NCBI RefSeq assembly: GCF_003345655.1
Contig: NZ_QQOH01000003.1
Location: 310,001 to 374,000, forward strand
Direction: 5' to 3'
Source: Motiliproteus coralliicola
Lineage (GTDB): Bacteria; Pseudomonadota; Gammaproteobacteria; Pseudomonadales; Balneatricaceae
Length of the DNA: 64,000 nt
Made by a program: the position numbers and the translations under genes. Every line of letters starts with the position of its first letter. The stretch's first letter is position 1. Below the pieces are notes generated by a model that had not been told where the DNA came from, ran no database searches, and saw nothing but the letters and a program-made list of their open reading frames with translations. Below, one piece after another: positions 28,356 through 36,060 of this stretch.

Positions 28356-29332
28356 GACTTGCCTCCCGCCAGTTTGACGGTCGGGTTAACCAGACCGTAG
28401 ATCAGATCCACCAGAGTGTTGGTGATCACAAAGATTGCGCCGACGACGATCAGGTACGCCACGATCAGCGGGGTATCGACTCGGTTTACCGCTTCCAGGA
28501 ACAGGAAGCCCATGCCCGGCCATTGGAAAACCGTCTCGGTCAGGATGGTGTAAGCCACCATCGTGCCGATCTGCACCCCGCCGACGGTGATAACCGGCAG
28601 CATGGTGTTCTTCAGCGCGTGGAGAAAGTAGATCCGCTTCAGCGGCAGCCCCTTGGCCTTGGCGAACTTGATGTACTCGGATTCGAGCACCTCCATCATC
28701 TCGGCCCGAATCAGGCGGATAAACAGCGGCAGCATGATCGAGGCCAGCGAGACGCAGGGCAGCAACAGGTGCAGCAGGCCGTCAACGGTGAAGAAGCCGG
28801 TTTCCCAACTGCCGTACACCGGTACGGTCTCACCGCGTCCGTAGGAAGGCAGCCAAGCCAGCTCCACCGCGAACAGGTAGATCAGCATGATCGCGGTCAG
28901 GAACACCGGAATCGAGATCCCAACGATACTGAGCCCCATCACCGTCTTCGATAACAAACTGCGGGGATTGATCGCCGAGTAGACCCCCAGCGGCACCGAC
29001 AGGCAGACGATGATCAGGGTGGCGCCGAACACCAGCTCCAGCGTCGCCGGCAGCTTTTTCAGGATCACATCCAGCGCCGGTTCCTTGAAGAAATAGGAGG
29101 TTCCCAGGTCACCCTGCAGCGCCTTGCCGGCAAAACGCAGGTATTGGGTCAGGAAGGGGTCGTTTAATCCCAGTTCGTCGCGTAGTTCCTGCCGCTCCTG
29201 TTCGGACACCGACTGACCCACCAGCTCACGCAGCGGGTCACCCAGGTTGTCCTGAATCGAGAAGCTGAGCAGGCTGATGACGAACATCACAATCATCGCC
29301 TGAATCAGGCGACGGATCACAAAGGCGATCAT
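28352..29332 (-). CDS. Peptide ABC transporter permease (DppB/OppB-like)
   Basis: 326 residues from the ATG at 29332; a TTG at 29341 would add three. Six helices; EAA loop ESEYIKFAKAKGLPLKRIYF. The N-terminus FVIRRLIQAMIVMFVISLLSF is the standard OppB/DppB start. Separated from the binding-protein gene by about 200 bases that contain a long hairpin (29390-29449), which may lower expression of the membrane and ATPase genes relative to the binding protein. Confidence 0.92.
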   Translation of the reverse strand: MIAFVIRRLIQAMIVMFVISLLSFSIQDNLGDPLRELVGQSVSEQERQELRDELGLNDPFLTQYLRFAGKALQGDLGTSYFFKEPALDVILKKLPATLELVFGATLIIVCLSVPLGVYSAINPRSLLSKTVMGLSIVGISIPVFLTAIMLIYLFAVELAWLPSYGRGETVPVYGSWETGFFTVDGLLHLLLPCVSLASIMLPLFIRLIRAEMMEVLESEYIKFAKAKGLPLKRIYFLHALKNTMLPVITVGGVQIGTMVAYTILTETVFQWPGMGFLFLEAVNRVDTPLIVAYLIVVGAIFVITNTLVDLIYGLVNPTVKLAGGKS

Positions 29333-29389
29333 AGCGGTCAACTCTTACAGATGGTGCGCCTAGAGACAGCCCCGGGGCCGCCGAAACAA

Positions 29390-29449
29390 CAGCCTTTCCG
29401 AGCGCAGCGCTACCGTTTTATAAAAATATTTAGGCGCTGGGAAAGGCTG
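29390..29449 (-). promoter_or_regulatory. Long inverted repeat between binding-protein and permease genes
   Basis: CAGCCTTTCC (29390-29399) pairs with GGAAAGGCTG (29440-29449); after one mismatch the arms continue with GCGC pairs toward a loop of about 33 bases rich in A/T. Placed between a highly expressed periplasmic protein gene and its permease, such hairpins commonly protect the upstream mRNA end or attenuate readthrough. That role is inferred from position. There is no T-run on the minus side. Confidence 0.6.
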
Positions 29450-29538
29450 CTGACGCCCCACCCCGTGAGTGTTGGGCAAGGCGACAGCAAGGCCGATGGA
29501 CGGGAGACGAGCCACCCATCAGCCGGGTTTGATGGCGA

Positions 29539-31092
29539 TTATTCGACCACCAGATCTCCCAGATAGGGGAATTCCATAACGTTCAGAACCGGAGCTGCCT
29601 TAACTTTTTTGGAAGCACCCCAGGCCAGGTTCTGCCAGTGCAGCGGCACGAACGCAGCTTCGTCGTGCAGGATCTGCTCGACTTCCTGCAGCATCGCGGC
29701 ACGCTTGGCCGGATCGGTTTCGGTGCCGCTCATCTTGACCAGCTCGTCAACCTTCGGGTTGCAGTAGTTACCGCTGTTGTACTGGCCGGCACCGGTGTCG
29801 GTGTTCGGGCAAGCCGCCAGGAACTCAGTGAAGTTGGCCGAATCTTCGGTGTCCGCGTGCCAGCCGATCATCATCATGTCTGCGGCGCGGGCATCAAATT
29901 CGGGCCAGTACTGCGCCTTCGGCATGGTCTTCAGGTCAACCTTGATGTTGATCTTGGACAGCATCGAAGCCACCGCCTGAGCGATCTTGGCATCATTGGT
30001 GTAACGGTTGTTGGGCGCCATCATGGTGATGGAGAAACCCTTCTCGTAACCGGCGTCCTTCATCAGTTGCTTGGCCTTCTTCAGGTCGTAGCGCGGTTTC
30101 AGGTTGGCATTGTAGCCAGCATAACCTTTAGGGCTCTGTTGAGCAGCCGTGGTGGCGAAGCCCTTCATGATCTTCTTGACGATACCTTCGTTGTTGATCG
30201 CGTGAACGATCGCCTGACGAACACGAACGTCCTTGAACTCTTCACGACGGTCCTGGTTCATCTGGAAGGTGATGATACGAGTGCCCGGCATGGTGACCAG
30301 GTCAACCTTACCGTTGCCGTTGATACGCTTGTGATCGGTCGGCGGAACCGGCGCCATGAAGTCGATATCACCGGACAGCAGCGCGGCAACACGGGTCGGG
30401 GCTTCTTTGATGGGAGTCAGGACGATCTTGTCGACGTTACCCGGGGAGTTGGTGTCCCAGTAGTCGGCAAAACGCTCCATCTCAACCTTCACGCCCTGCT
30501 CGCGGCTGGTGACGATAAACGGACCGGTGCCGGAAACATTGGTGGAAGCGAAAGTGCCGGCAAATTTAACCAGCTTGTCTTTCGGCTCACCTTTCTCATC
30601 TTCACCGGTGTAGAACTTGGAATCCATCGGGAAGATGTAGGTGGCCGAGTGCAGCACCAGCGGGAACGGCTTCTTCGTGATCAGATCGAAAGTCAGATCA
30701 TCAACAACCTTGATGCCTTCAAACGGCGCGAAGATCCCTTTGAAATCCGGGCTGCTCTTCAGACGCTCGAACGTCCAGCGAACATCTTCGGCACTCAGGG
30801 TGTTGCCGGAATGGAACTTAACCCCGGAGCGCAGCTTGAAGCGCACGGTTCTGTCGTCGATCCGCTCCCAGGACTCGGCCAGACGACCGTCAAAGCCCAG
30901 GTCGTTGTTCCAGCGAACCAGCGGGTCGAAGTTCAGGTGCGATTGCTGCAGGGTACCGCCGGAAAGCTGCTCGTGCGGATCCAGTGATACCGGGTCGGCA
31001 TCGTAGGCCATCTTCAGCGTGGCAGCGTGGGCGCTCAGCGAAAGACCCAGCGTCAGGGCGGCGCCGGCCATCAGGTTGCTAATTTTCTTCAT
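29539..31092 (-). CDS. Peptide ABC transporter periplasmic binding protein (SBP family 5)
   Basis: 517 residues with a signal peptide (MAGAALTLGLSLSAHA, cleaved about residue 23). The mature protein starts TLKMAYDADPVSLDPHEQLSGG and shows the family-5 segments ADYWDTNSPGNVDKIVLTPI and VRQAIVHAINNEGIVK. It binds a peptide or similar ligand for the DppBCDF-like importer downstream. Reading order of the operon on the minus strand is binding protein, hairpin, permease B, permease C, ATPase D, ATPase F. DppA-like and nickel-binding relatives cannot be told apart here. Confidence 0.93.
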   Translation of the reverse strand: MKKISNLMAGAALTLGLSLSAHAATLKMAYDADPVSLDPHEQLSGGTLQQSHLNFDPLVRWNNDLGFDGRLAESWERIDDRTVRFKLRSGVKFHSGNTLSAEDVRWTFERLKSSPDFKGIFAPFEGIKVVDDLTFDLITKKPFPLVLHSATYIFPMDSKFYTGEDEKGEPKDKLVKFAGTFASTNVSGTGPFIVTSREQGVKVEMERFADYWDTNSPGNVDKIVLTPIKEAPTRVAALLSGDIDFMAPVPPTDHKRINGNGKVDLVTMPGTRIITFQMNQDRREEFKDVRVRQAIVHAINNEGIVKKIMKGFATTAAQQSPKGYAGYNANLKPRYDLKKAKQLMKDAGYEKGFSITMMAPNNRYTNDAKIAQAVASMLSKINIKVDLKTMPKAQYWPEFDARAADMMMIGWHADTEDSANFTEFLAACPNTDTGAGQYNSGNYCNPKVDELVKMSGTETDPAKRAAMLQEVEQILHDEAAFVPLHWQNLAWGASKKVKAAPVLNVMEFPYLGDLVVE

Positions 31093-31437
31093 CGTTCCAT
31101 CCGTTTATGGTTGTTGTTATCAACGCACCGCCAACAGCCGACCTGGCTTGCGGCGGTTTCGATAGAGCTATCGTGTTGAAAATACCGAATCAGAGCCTAG
31201 GTCAACGACTATGACCCCACAATCGAAATGTTAAAGGGCGGTGATACAGGAAACGCATAGCCCCCGCTGACAGGGCATTTGCGCGGAACAAACAAGTTAA
31301 ATATTTTTTACATCGACGGAGCATAACAGCGATTTTAGCGACCGTTTGAGTCCGGTTCTCGTTGTCTGCCACTGCAGCAAACTGGCCTAAGCCGTAAGAT
31401 CGTCTATAGTCGGCAGTGACAGCTTAGAGCATCCGTT
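31093..31437. other. Divergent intergenic region, peptide importer / STAS-like gene
   Basis: 345 bases. For the minus operon, TTGACC (plus 31200-31205) is the best -35-like hexamer but the T-rich -10 candidate follows after only 15 bases. For the plus gene, TATAGT (31405-31410) is a fair -10 without a good -35. GATAG-AG-CTATC (31161-31172) is a small palindrome near the operon start. No gene seen. Confidence 0.4.
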
Positions 31438-31842
31438 ATGGCCACCATTGAGACCTTTTTTGATCAAACCGATGCCACCTTGACCATCTTGGTTAAAGGG
31501 GTCGTGACTATCGAGGAGATCAACCAAACCATCAGCAAACAGTACCCCCTCACCCGCTGTCAGATGGTGATCTGGGATTTCTGTGAAGCCGACATGAGCC
31601 AACTGCCGACCCAGCAGATGGACTCGGTCATCAAGACCGCCCGTCAGTACAGTGACCATCGCCGCGATGCGCCCACGATCTACATCGGCAACCGCCCTTT
31701 TCTCTACGGCATGCTCAGAATGTACGCGCAGAAGTCAGGCATCACCCGTCAAGGGGCATTGCTGACGGTATTTCACGACTGGGATGAAGCTAACGAATGG
31801 CTGCAACAACGCGATCTGACACCACGGCAACGCCCGCAATAA
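31438..31842 (+). CDS. STAS/SpoIIAA-like protein of unknown function
   Basis: 134-residue soluble protein. The alternating strand-helix layout (TLTILVKGVVTIEEINQTI, QMVIWDFCEADMSQLPTQQM, APTIYIGNRPFLYGML) resembles SpoIIAA/STAS-like folds in which a phosphorylatable or lipid-binding groove lies near the Asp-Phe-Cys strand. No signal peptide. Stands alone. The family assignment is by pattern and uncertain. Confidence 0.5.
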   Translation: MATIETFFDQTDATLTILVKGVVTIEEINQTISKQYPLTRCQMVIWDFCEADMSQLPTQQMDSVIKTARQYSDHRRDAPTIYIGNRPFLYGMLRMYAQKSGITRQGALLTVFHDWDEANEWLQQRDLTPRQRPQ

Positions 31843-32069
31843 CTGCTCGAGTCCACCCCATTAGTAAAACTGGGGTCAATTAAATCAATGGCTTGAAAAT
31901 CAGCAGCTGCCAACCCGCTCCCGCCCCTCAAGTCTGCTCGATTCCTGCCGCTAAAAAACCTTACCCCTTATGAAAAACCGGGCCTGTCGGAAACAGCAGG
32001 AACCGGGCCATGCGTTGCCCCCGCCAGCCGTCCTGAAGCCGTTTCCCCCAGTGCCCAAGCGAGTCACTG

Positions 32070-33212
32070 ATGCGTATCGAATCCAGCCAGGTCAACCTCC
32101 AGGCCGAGCACCGCGCCGATCAACAACTGCATGAACGCGAATCCCTGCGTCTGTTTCAGGTCGACGAAGACGGCCAGGTCACCCGCTCGGTCGAACTGAG
32201 CAGTGAAAGCCGACGGCGGCTGTCACTGGAGATGAGCCAGCAGCAGGCGATGGCCAACAATCGCCCCGGCCAACAATTGCCGGCCGAACTGGGCACCCTG
32301 GCCCCGGATGAGCGCCAGATCAACGAGCCGGTCCCGCTGCTTTCGTCGCCAACAGCGACTATCGAGCCCGATCAGGACGAAGCCTACAAACCCGAACTGT
32401 CGCCGCGTCTGAAGCTGATCAAAGCGCTGCTGGAACAACTGACCGGCCGCGAAATCAACCTGAGCCAGCCGGAGCTGGATACCGACCCGAACCAAGCAGC
32501 CGCCGACGTCAGTGCTGGCGCCGAGACCGGTATCGCCCCGCTGCCCCAGGCCGGGATGCGCTACGAATACGAGCGCACCTACATCGAATCGGAACAGACC
32601 GAGTTTCAGGCCCAAGGCAAGGTTCGCACCAGCGATGGCCGCGAGATTGATTTCGCGCTGGATCTGAAAATGTCGCGCGAATATATCGAGCACGACCGAG
32701 TCCTGATCGAAGCCGGCGCCAAGCTGAAGGACCCGCTGGTGATCAACCTCGATGTTCGCGCCGCCGAGCTGCGTGCCGACAAGTTTGAGTTCGATATCGA
32801 CGCCGACGGCCAGCTCGACGAGATCAACCAACTGGCCAGCCACAGCGGCATGCTGGCGCTGGACAAGAACGGTGACGGCACCATCAACGACGGCCGCGAA
32901 CTGTTCGGCGCCCTCAGCGGTAACGGTTTCGCCGATCTGGCCGCCTATGATGACGACAACAACGGCTGGATCGACGAAGCCGACGACGTCTACGACCAAC
33001 TCCGGGTCTGGATCAAGAAGGACAACGGCGATGACCAACTGCTCAGCCTCAACGAACTTCAGGTCGGCGCCCTTTACCTGGGTTCCACCGACACCCCGTT
33101 TGAGCTGAAAAACAGCAGCAACGAACTTCAGGGAAAAATCCGCGCCACCGGGGTTTATCTCTCCGAGAACGGCCAAGCTGGCACCCTACAGCAGATCGAC
33201 CTAGTAACCTGA
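32070..33212 (+). CDS. Protein with four EF-hand-like calcium loops
   Basis: 380 residues, no signal peptide. Residues 1-160 are charged and Gln/Glu-rich. About 185-235 form a conserved strand-rich segment (IDFALDLKMSREYIEHDR, LKDPLVINLDVRAAELR). Residues 242-330 hold four Asp-rich loops: DIDADGQLDEI, DKNGDGTINDG, DDDNNGWIDEA and a weaker KKDNGDDQLLSLNEL. The block DGRELFGALSGNGFADLA is the one found near calcium loops of large repeat adhesins and RTX proteins. Likely binds calcium; role unknown. A 227-base gap upstream shows no gene. Confidence 0.7.
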   Translation: MRIESSQVNLQAEHRADQQLHERESLRLFQVDEDGQVTRSVELSSESRRRLSLEMSQQQAMANNRPGQQLPAELGTLAPDERQINEPVPLLSSPTATIEPDQDEAYKPELSPRLKLIKALLEQLTGREINLSQPELDTDPNQAAADVSAGAETGIAPLPQAGMRYEYERTYIESEQTEFQAQGKVRTSDGREIDFALDLKMSREYIEHDRVLIEAGAKLKDPLVINLDVRAAELRADKFEFDIDADGQLDEINQLASHSGMLALDKNGDGTINDGRELFGALSGNGFADLAAYDDDNNGWIDEADDVYDQLRVWIKKDNGDDQLLSLNELQVGALYLGSTDTPFELKNSSNELQGKIRATGVYLSENGQAGTLQQIDLVT

Positions 33213-33327
33213 TCCAGCATGGTTTTCTTTGGCCGTTGAGTATGAAACACTCAACGCTACCCAGAGCGATTGTCGGGCTATCTTAGCCCAGCCGCTTAGC
33301 AACGGAATGCATTCGGGAGATAAGGAT

Positions 33328-33492
33328 ATGCAAGGTAGTCTCAACGGCGCTCTTCTACCGCCTCCGCCCCAGTTAACAGCATTCACGCCGCTTATACGTC
33401 CACATTTCACGTGGCGACAACTTACTTTGGAAGACAAAGCTGTTACTAAACAGATGGTTACCAAGAGGCTAGTCAGTTTCTTGAGGGGATAG
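33328..33492 (+). CDS. Small ORF at the edge of the cassette array, uncertain
   Basis: 54 codons from an ATG preceded by GGAGATAAGG. The product has a proline run (LLPPPPQLTAF) and a basic C-terminus (KQMVTKRLVSFLRG). No family recognised; it may be a remnant. The larger open frame starting with a TTG at 33229 adds nothing recognisable. The 350-base stretch 33213-33565 otherwise holds only small palindromes. Confidence 0.3.
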   Translation: MQGSLNGALLPPPPQLTAFTPLIRPHFTWRQLTLEDKAVTKQMVTKRLVSFLRG

Positions 33493-33513
33493 ATGGACGT
33501 CCCGCTAATAATT

Positions 33514-33538
33514 GTTATGAGGACAGCGTCCTCATAAC
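33514..33538. repeat. Perfect 11-bp inverted repeat with 3-base loop
   Basis: GTTATGAGGAC (33514-33524) and GTCCTCATAAC (33528-33538) around AGC. It lies 28 bases before the first AT-richer cassette gene and just before a GTTATAC (about 33545-33551) that resembles an attC R' core. The arm order is reversed relative to a normal attC, so it is not itself a standard attC site. No T-run, so not a standard terminator. Confidence 0.55.
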
Positions 33539-33565
33539 CAGACTGTTATACGAGTAGATCCAACT

Positions 33566-33949
33566 ATGGTGCTTGAATTCACCGCAACTGAAGCCTCAAC
33601 TACAGAAGAATTTGATACGGTCATATCAGGTGCCAGAGGTTCTGAGGATAGTTCTGGGCACTTTCAGTATGTGGTGTTTCAACGAGGTGTAACCCTCGGC
33701 GACGATGATGACTGGGGTGTCCACCTAGAGTACAGCGATCAAATCAACTCCGGGTACAACTGCATATCACAGTGTGAAGTTTCTCGAAGTCACCTTGAAA
33801 TACATCTATCAAAGCCGTTTGATCGTTTACCAAACATTAGGTGCTTCAAAATTACTTTCGACATTGGAGACGAAGCCTATAGCTCCTTTGTGAAAGGGCT
33901 TAACCATATTTTCAGTGACCAAAATGAAATATATAGAGTCATCGTATAA
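33566..33949 (+). CDS. Imm10-like immunity family protein (cassette gene 1)
   Basis: 127 residues, soluble. The segments YVVFQRGVTLGDDDDWGVHLEYSDQINSGYNC and the following RSHLEIHL match my memory of the Imm10 immunity family (strand-rich, with an Asp-Gln-x-x-x-Gly-Tyr turn). The stop codon falls within the R'' core of attC a, as in gene cassettes. Base composition is visibly more AT-rich than the surrounding chromosome. No toxin gene is adjacent. Confidence in the ORF is high and in the family moderate. Confidence 0.6.
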   Translation: MVLEFTATEASTTEEFDTVISGARGSEDSSGHFQYVVFQRGVTLGDDDDWGVHLEYSDQINSGYNCISQCEVSRSHLEIHLSKPFDRLPNIRCFKITFDIGDEAYSSFVKGLNHIFSDQNEIYRVIV

Positions 33950-34036
33950 CAAAGCAATCAACTACGCGCCTGCGGCGCCGGACAGCTTACTCGCCGCTTC
34001 GCGTCGATCCAGCTGCCGGTTATTGCGGCGTTAAAT
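33944..34036 (+). other. attC recombination site a (integron cassette)
   Basis: 93 bases. R'' core GTATAAC (33944-33950) is one base off RYYYAAC. R' core GTTAAAT (34030-34036) matches GTTRRRY perfectly. Left AAGCAATCAAC and right GGTTATTGCG are imperfectly complementary, as L'' and L' must be. The interior has CCGGACAGCT/AGCTGCCGG arms. The left end TATAACAAAGCAATCAA also resembles Vibrio repeat sites. Confidence 0.8.
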
Positions 34037-34041
34037 TTCCT

Positions 34042-34485
34042 ATGACTCAACTTCAGCGATCCAGCAGCAAAGCCAGAAACAAAGCCCTCCTTTTCGGGGT
34101 GCCTACTGCGCTCATCTTTGCTTTATTCATCTATGGCAAGGCCGCCTGGGTTGGCTGGTCTTTTTTTGCCGTTCTAGGCGTAGGGGTCGCATTATTTTTC
34201 AAATTAAAAACTGATATATCTGATATATACGAAGCAGAAAACGAGAAGTTTATTGAAGTCACCAACGATTTCATAAAGATGGTTGAGCCAAGCCAAAACT
34301 ATGAGGGGTTCATTCGCTTCAAAGACGTGGCTTCTGCTGAAATATCAACGCTTCATGGAACTCCTCAAAAAATACGGTTCTTCATGCAAAATTCTCAAAA
34401 GATTGATATTTCTGGCTACGAAGGGCTCACAGCAGCAGCGCAAGCAGTAAAGGATTATCCAGGCCTTGCCGTTACGGAAATTTAA
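34042..34485 (+). CDS. Two-helix membrane protein with PH-like domain (cassette gene 2)
   Basis: 147 residues: two membrane helices at about 15-55 (ALLFGVPTALIFALFIYG and WSFFAVLGVGVALFF), then a cytoplasmic strand-rich domain (YEGFIRFKDVASAEISTLHG, KIRFFMQNSQKIDISGYEGL) that could be PH-like. Unknown function. The start is six bases after attC a and the stop lies in the R'' core of attC b, which is the compact cassette layout. Confidence 0.65.
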   Translation: MTQLQRSSSKARNKALLFGVPTALIFALFIYGKAAWVGWSFFAVLGVGVALFFKLKTDISDIYEAENEKFIEVTNDFIKMVEPSQNYEGFIRFKDVASAEISTLHGTPQKIRFFMQNSQKIDISGYEGLTAAAQAVKDYPGLAVTEI

Positions 34486-34569
34486 CAAGGCGCTCAACTT
34501 AACGCCCAACTTAGTTGGGCTTGTAACTCAACCGCTACGCGGCTTCGTCCCGTTAGCGCGGCGTTATGT
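34480..34569 (+). other. attC recombination site b (integron cassette)
   Basis: 90 bases. R'' ATTTAAC (34480-34486) fits RYYYAAC perfectly. R' GTTATGT (34563-34569) is close to GTTRRRY. L'' AAGGCGCTCAAC and L' CGTTAGCGCGGC pair around the usual extra bases. A hairpin GCCCAAC/GTTGGGC occupies the interior. Confidence 0.82.
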
Positions 34570-34581
34570 GTCTTCGTAGAA

Positions 34582-34800
34582 ATGCCTAAAAATATTGTTT
34601 CATTAGCTTTAGGGGTATTTATGCTGGTATGTGCATTATCTGCCCTTGCCACAGGAGAGACTTTAGGGATTGGGGGTAAGCACTCTATATCAAGATATAT
34701 TACAAGAGAGGAAAACCCTATCGAGTTTATTGTTGTGGTAATTATAAATTTCGCGATCAGCTATTGGTTGCTTAGAGACTTTATTCGTCAAGATCCTTAA
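34582..34800 (+). CDS. Small two-helix membrane protein (cassette gene 3)
   Basis: 72 residues with hydrophobic segments at about 5-24 (VSLALGVFMLVCALSALAT) and 48-65 (FIVVVIINFAISYWLL). Unknown function. AT-richer than the chromosome. The stop TAA is within CTTAAC, near a core-like sequence, before a degenerate attC. Confidence 0.6.
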   Translation: MPKNIVSLALGVFMLVCALSALATGETLGIGGKHSISRYITREENPIEFIVVVIINFAISYWLLRDFIRQDP

Positions 34801-34824
34801 CGTTGTAAAATGGAGAAGAAATCA

Positions 34825-34902
34825 ACCATACAAGGCAATCAACTTAAGCCAGCAAGCTGGCTCGGAACACCAAACCGCTTCGTGGTTTGGATATCGTTAA
34901 TA
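34825..34902 (+). other. Degenerate attC-like site c
   Basis: The left part TACAAGGCAATCAACTTA closely resembles the left arms of sites a and b, and the interior has two hairpins (AGCCAGC/GCTGGCT and CCAAACC/GGTTTGG). The right core GTTAATA (34896-34902) departs from GTTRRRY at two positions, and the left core is degraded. Probably a decayed attC. Confidence 0.5.
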
Positions 34903-34948
34903 AAGAATTATTTACCATGATGTATCAATCAAACTAAGGAGAGTTAAA

Positions 34949-35425
34949 TTGAATTACATAAAAAACCTTTTGGTAGCAATTTCCATGCTTGTTTCATTCA
35001 GTGTTGTCGCTGATTCTGGAATGACGGAGAATGATGTCCGAAAAATGCTAAATCAGATGGAGCAGGCAGTTTTGTCTCATGATGCTGACAAGCTAATATC
35101 TTATTTAGCTGATGATGCCGAGATAATATTAGAGCTGCCTGCAAACATGGGCGGCAAGGTGACGCTCAACGTCGATAGTTATAAGGCGATGCTTAAGCAA
35201 TCTTGGGCTATGCCTGCGAACTTCACATACGAAGTTAGAGACATTGAAATTAATATGGGTCCAAACGGGCATCGAGCAACCGCTAGTGATGTTACCCTCG
35301 AAACCGTGGAAATGAACGGTCAAATTATTGCTTCATCGGAAACCGTAGAGACCATCGAAATCATTTACAAAGAGGGAAAACCTTTGATCACCAGCATCCA
35401 CGGCAAGGTAGATCTCAAGATGTAA
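34949..35425 (+). CDS. Exported NTF2/SnoaL-like protein (cassette gene 4)
   Basis: 158 residues, TTG start supported by AAGGAGAG 5-6 bases upstream. A signal peptide is present (about 1-23, VSFSVVA, then DSGM). The mature part looks like a SnoaL/NTF2 cone fold: an N-terminal helix, NQMEQAVLSHDADKLISYLADDAEIILEL, then strands ending in ITSIHGKVDLKM. Ligand or activity unknown. The gene ends three bases before the R'' core of attC d. Confidence 0.65.
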   Translation: MNYIKNLLVAISMLVSFSVVADSGMTENDVRKMLNQMEQAVLSHDADKLISYLADDAEIILELPANMGGKVTLNVDSYKAMLKQSWAMPANFTYEVRDIEINMGPNGHRATASDVTLETVEMNGQIIASSETVETIEIIYKEGKPLITSIHGKVDLKM

Positions 35426-35427
35426 AT

Positions 35428-35514
35428 GGATAACAAGCGCAGTCAGCAGGTACGCCTATTCATCGCTTCGCGATGCGAAGGCGTACTCCGCTTCATACGC
35501 TAAGGTTGTTATCG
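35428..35514 (+). other. attC-like site d (integron cassette)
   Basis: 87 bases. R'' GGATAAC (35428-35434) and R' GTTATCG (35508-35514) are near-consensus. The interior is an extended imperfect hairpin centred on TCATCGC-TTC-GCGATG with outer GTACGCC/GGCGTAC arms. L' and L'' pair poorly, so this is less certain than a and b. Confidence 0.6.
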
Positions 35515-35529
35515 ATATTGGTGAGAAAC

Positions 35530-36060
35530 ATGGGTTTATCATTTGCAAGCTCAAGACTGAGCGTATCTGAGCTAACAGGTAGCTTAACCTCGTGTAAGCA
35601 CACGTCTTTGCTTGAGCGGATACCCAAAATTTTGACTCCGCCCGTAGTTGAAAACCTTCCCCCTTACTTTCATGGTATTGACTCGAAAGAGCTAGCTGAA
35701 ATCTGGCTTGATCGAATGTTGTCGGAGAGCCGATTGTTTCTCGTAACCTCGGTAGAGGGCACTCTGATTGGCTTTTTGTTCGCCTCTGTCGAAAACGACA
35801 CTGATGCTCATATCGGTTACTTGCTTGCTGAAGACTACTGGGGAAAAGGGTTAGCCAGTGAATTACTTACAGGATTTATTGGAGAAATTTCGAACAACGA
35901 GTCTTGGGTAAAGTTAATCGCTGGCGTTGAGGAGTCCAATGTCGCATCAGCCAATTTACTTAAAAGACAAGGCTTTATAGAGCAGCCAAATAGTGGAGAT
36001 GGTGTTGTTTTTTTTGAATATACGATCTCCACGCCACGCACAGAGAACACTGATGGTTAG
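35530..36060 (+). CDS. GNAT family N-acetyltransferase (cassette region)
   Basis: 176 residues from the ATG at 35530 (MGLSFASSRLSVSELTG). The acetyl-CoA loop is AEDYWGKGLASELLTGFI, followed by the strand KLIAGVEESNVASANLLKRQGF. Substrate unknown; RimJ/RimL-like. It overlaps the next gene's start by eight bases. The frame is open upstream to 35473, inside attC d, which is not expected to be coding. Confidence 0.8.
   Translation: MGLSFASSRLSVSELTGSLTSCKHTSLLERIPKILTPPVVENLPPYFHGIDSKELAEIWLDRMLSESRLFLVTSVEGTLIGFLFASVENDTDAHIGYLLAEDYWGKGLASELLTGFIGEISNNESWVKLIAGVEESNVASANLLKRQGFIEQPNSGDGVVFFEYTISTPRTENTDG

Noticed and set aside
29638-30987. Plus-strand open frame of 449 codons over the peptide-binding protein gene
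   Set aside because: Antisense shadow; no start site or domain.
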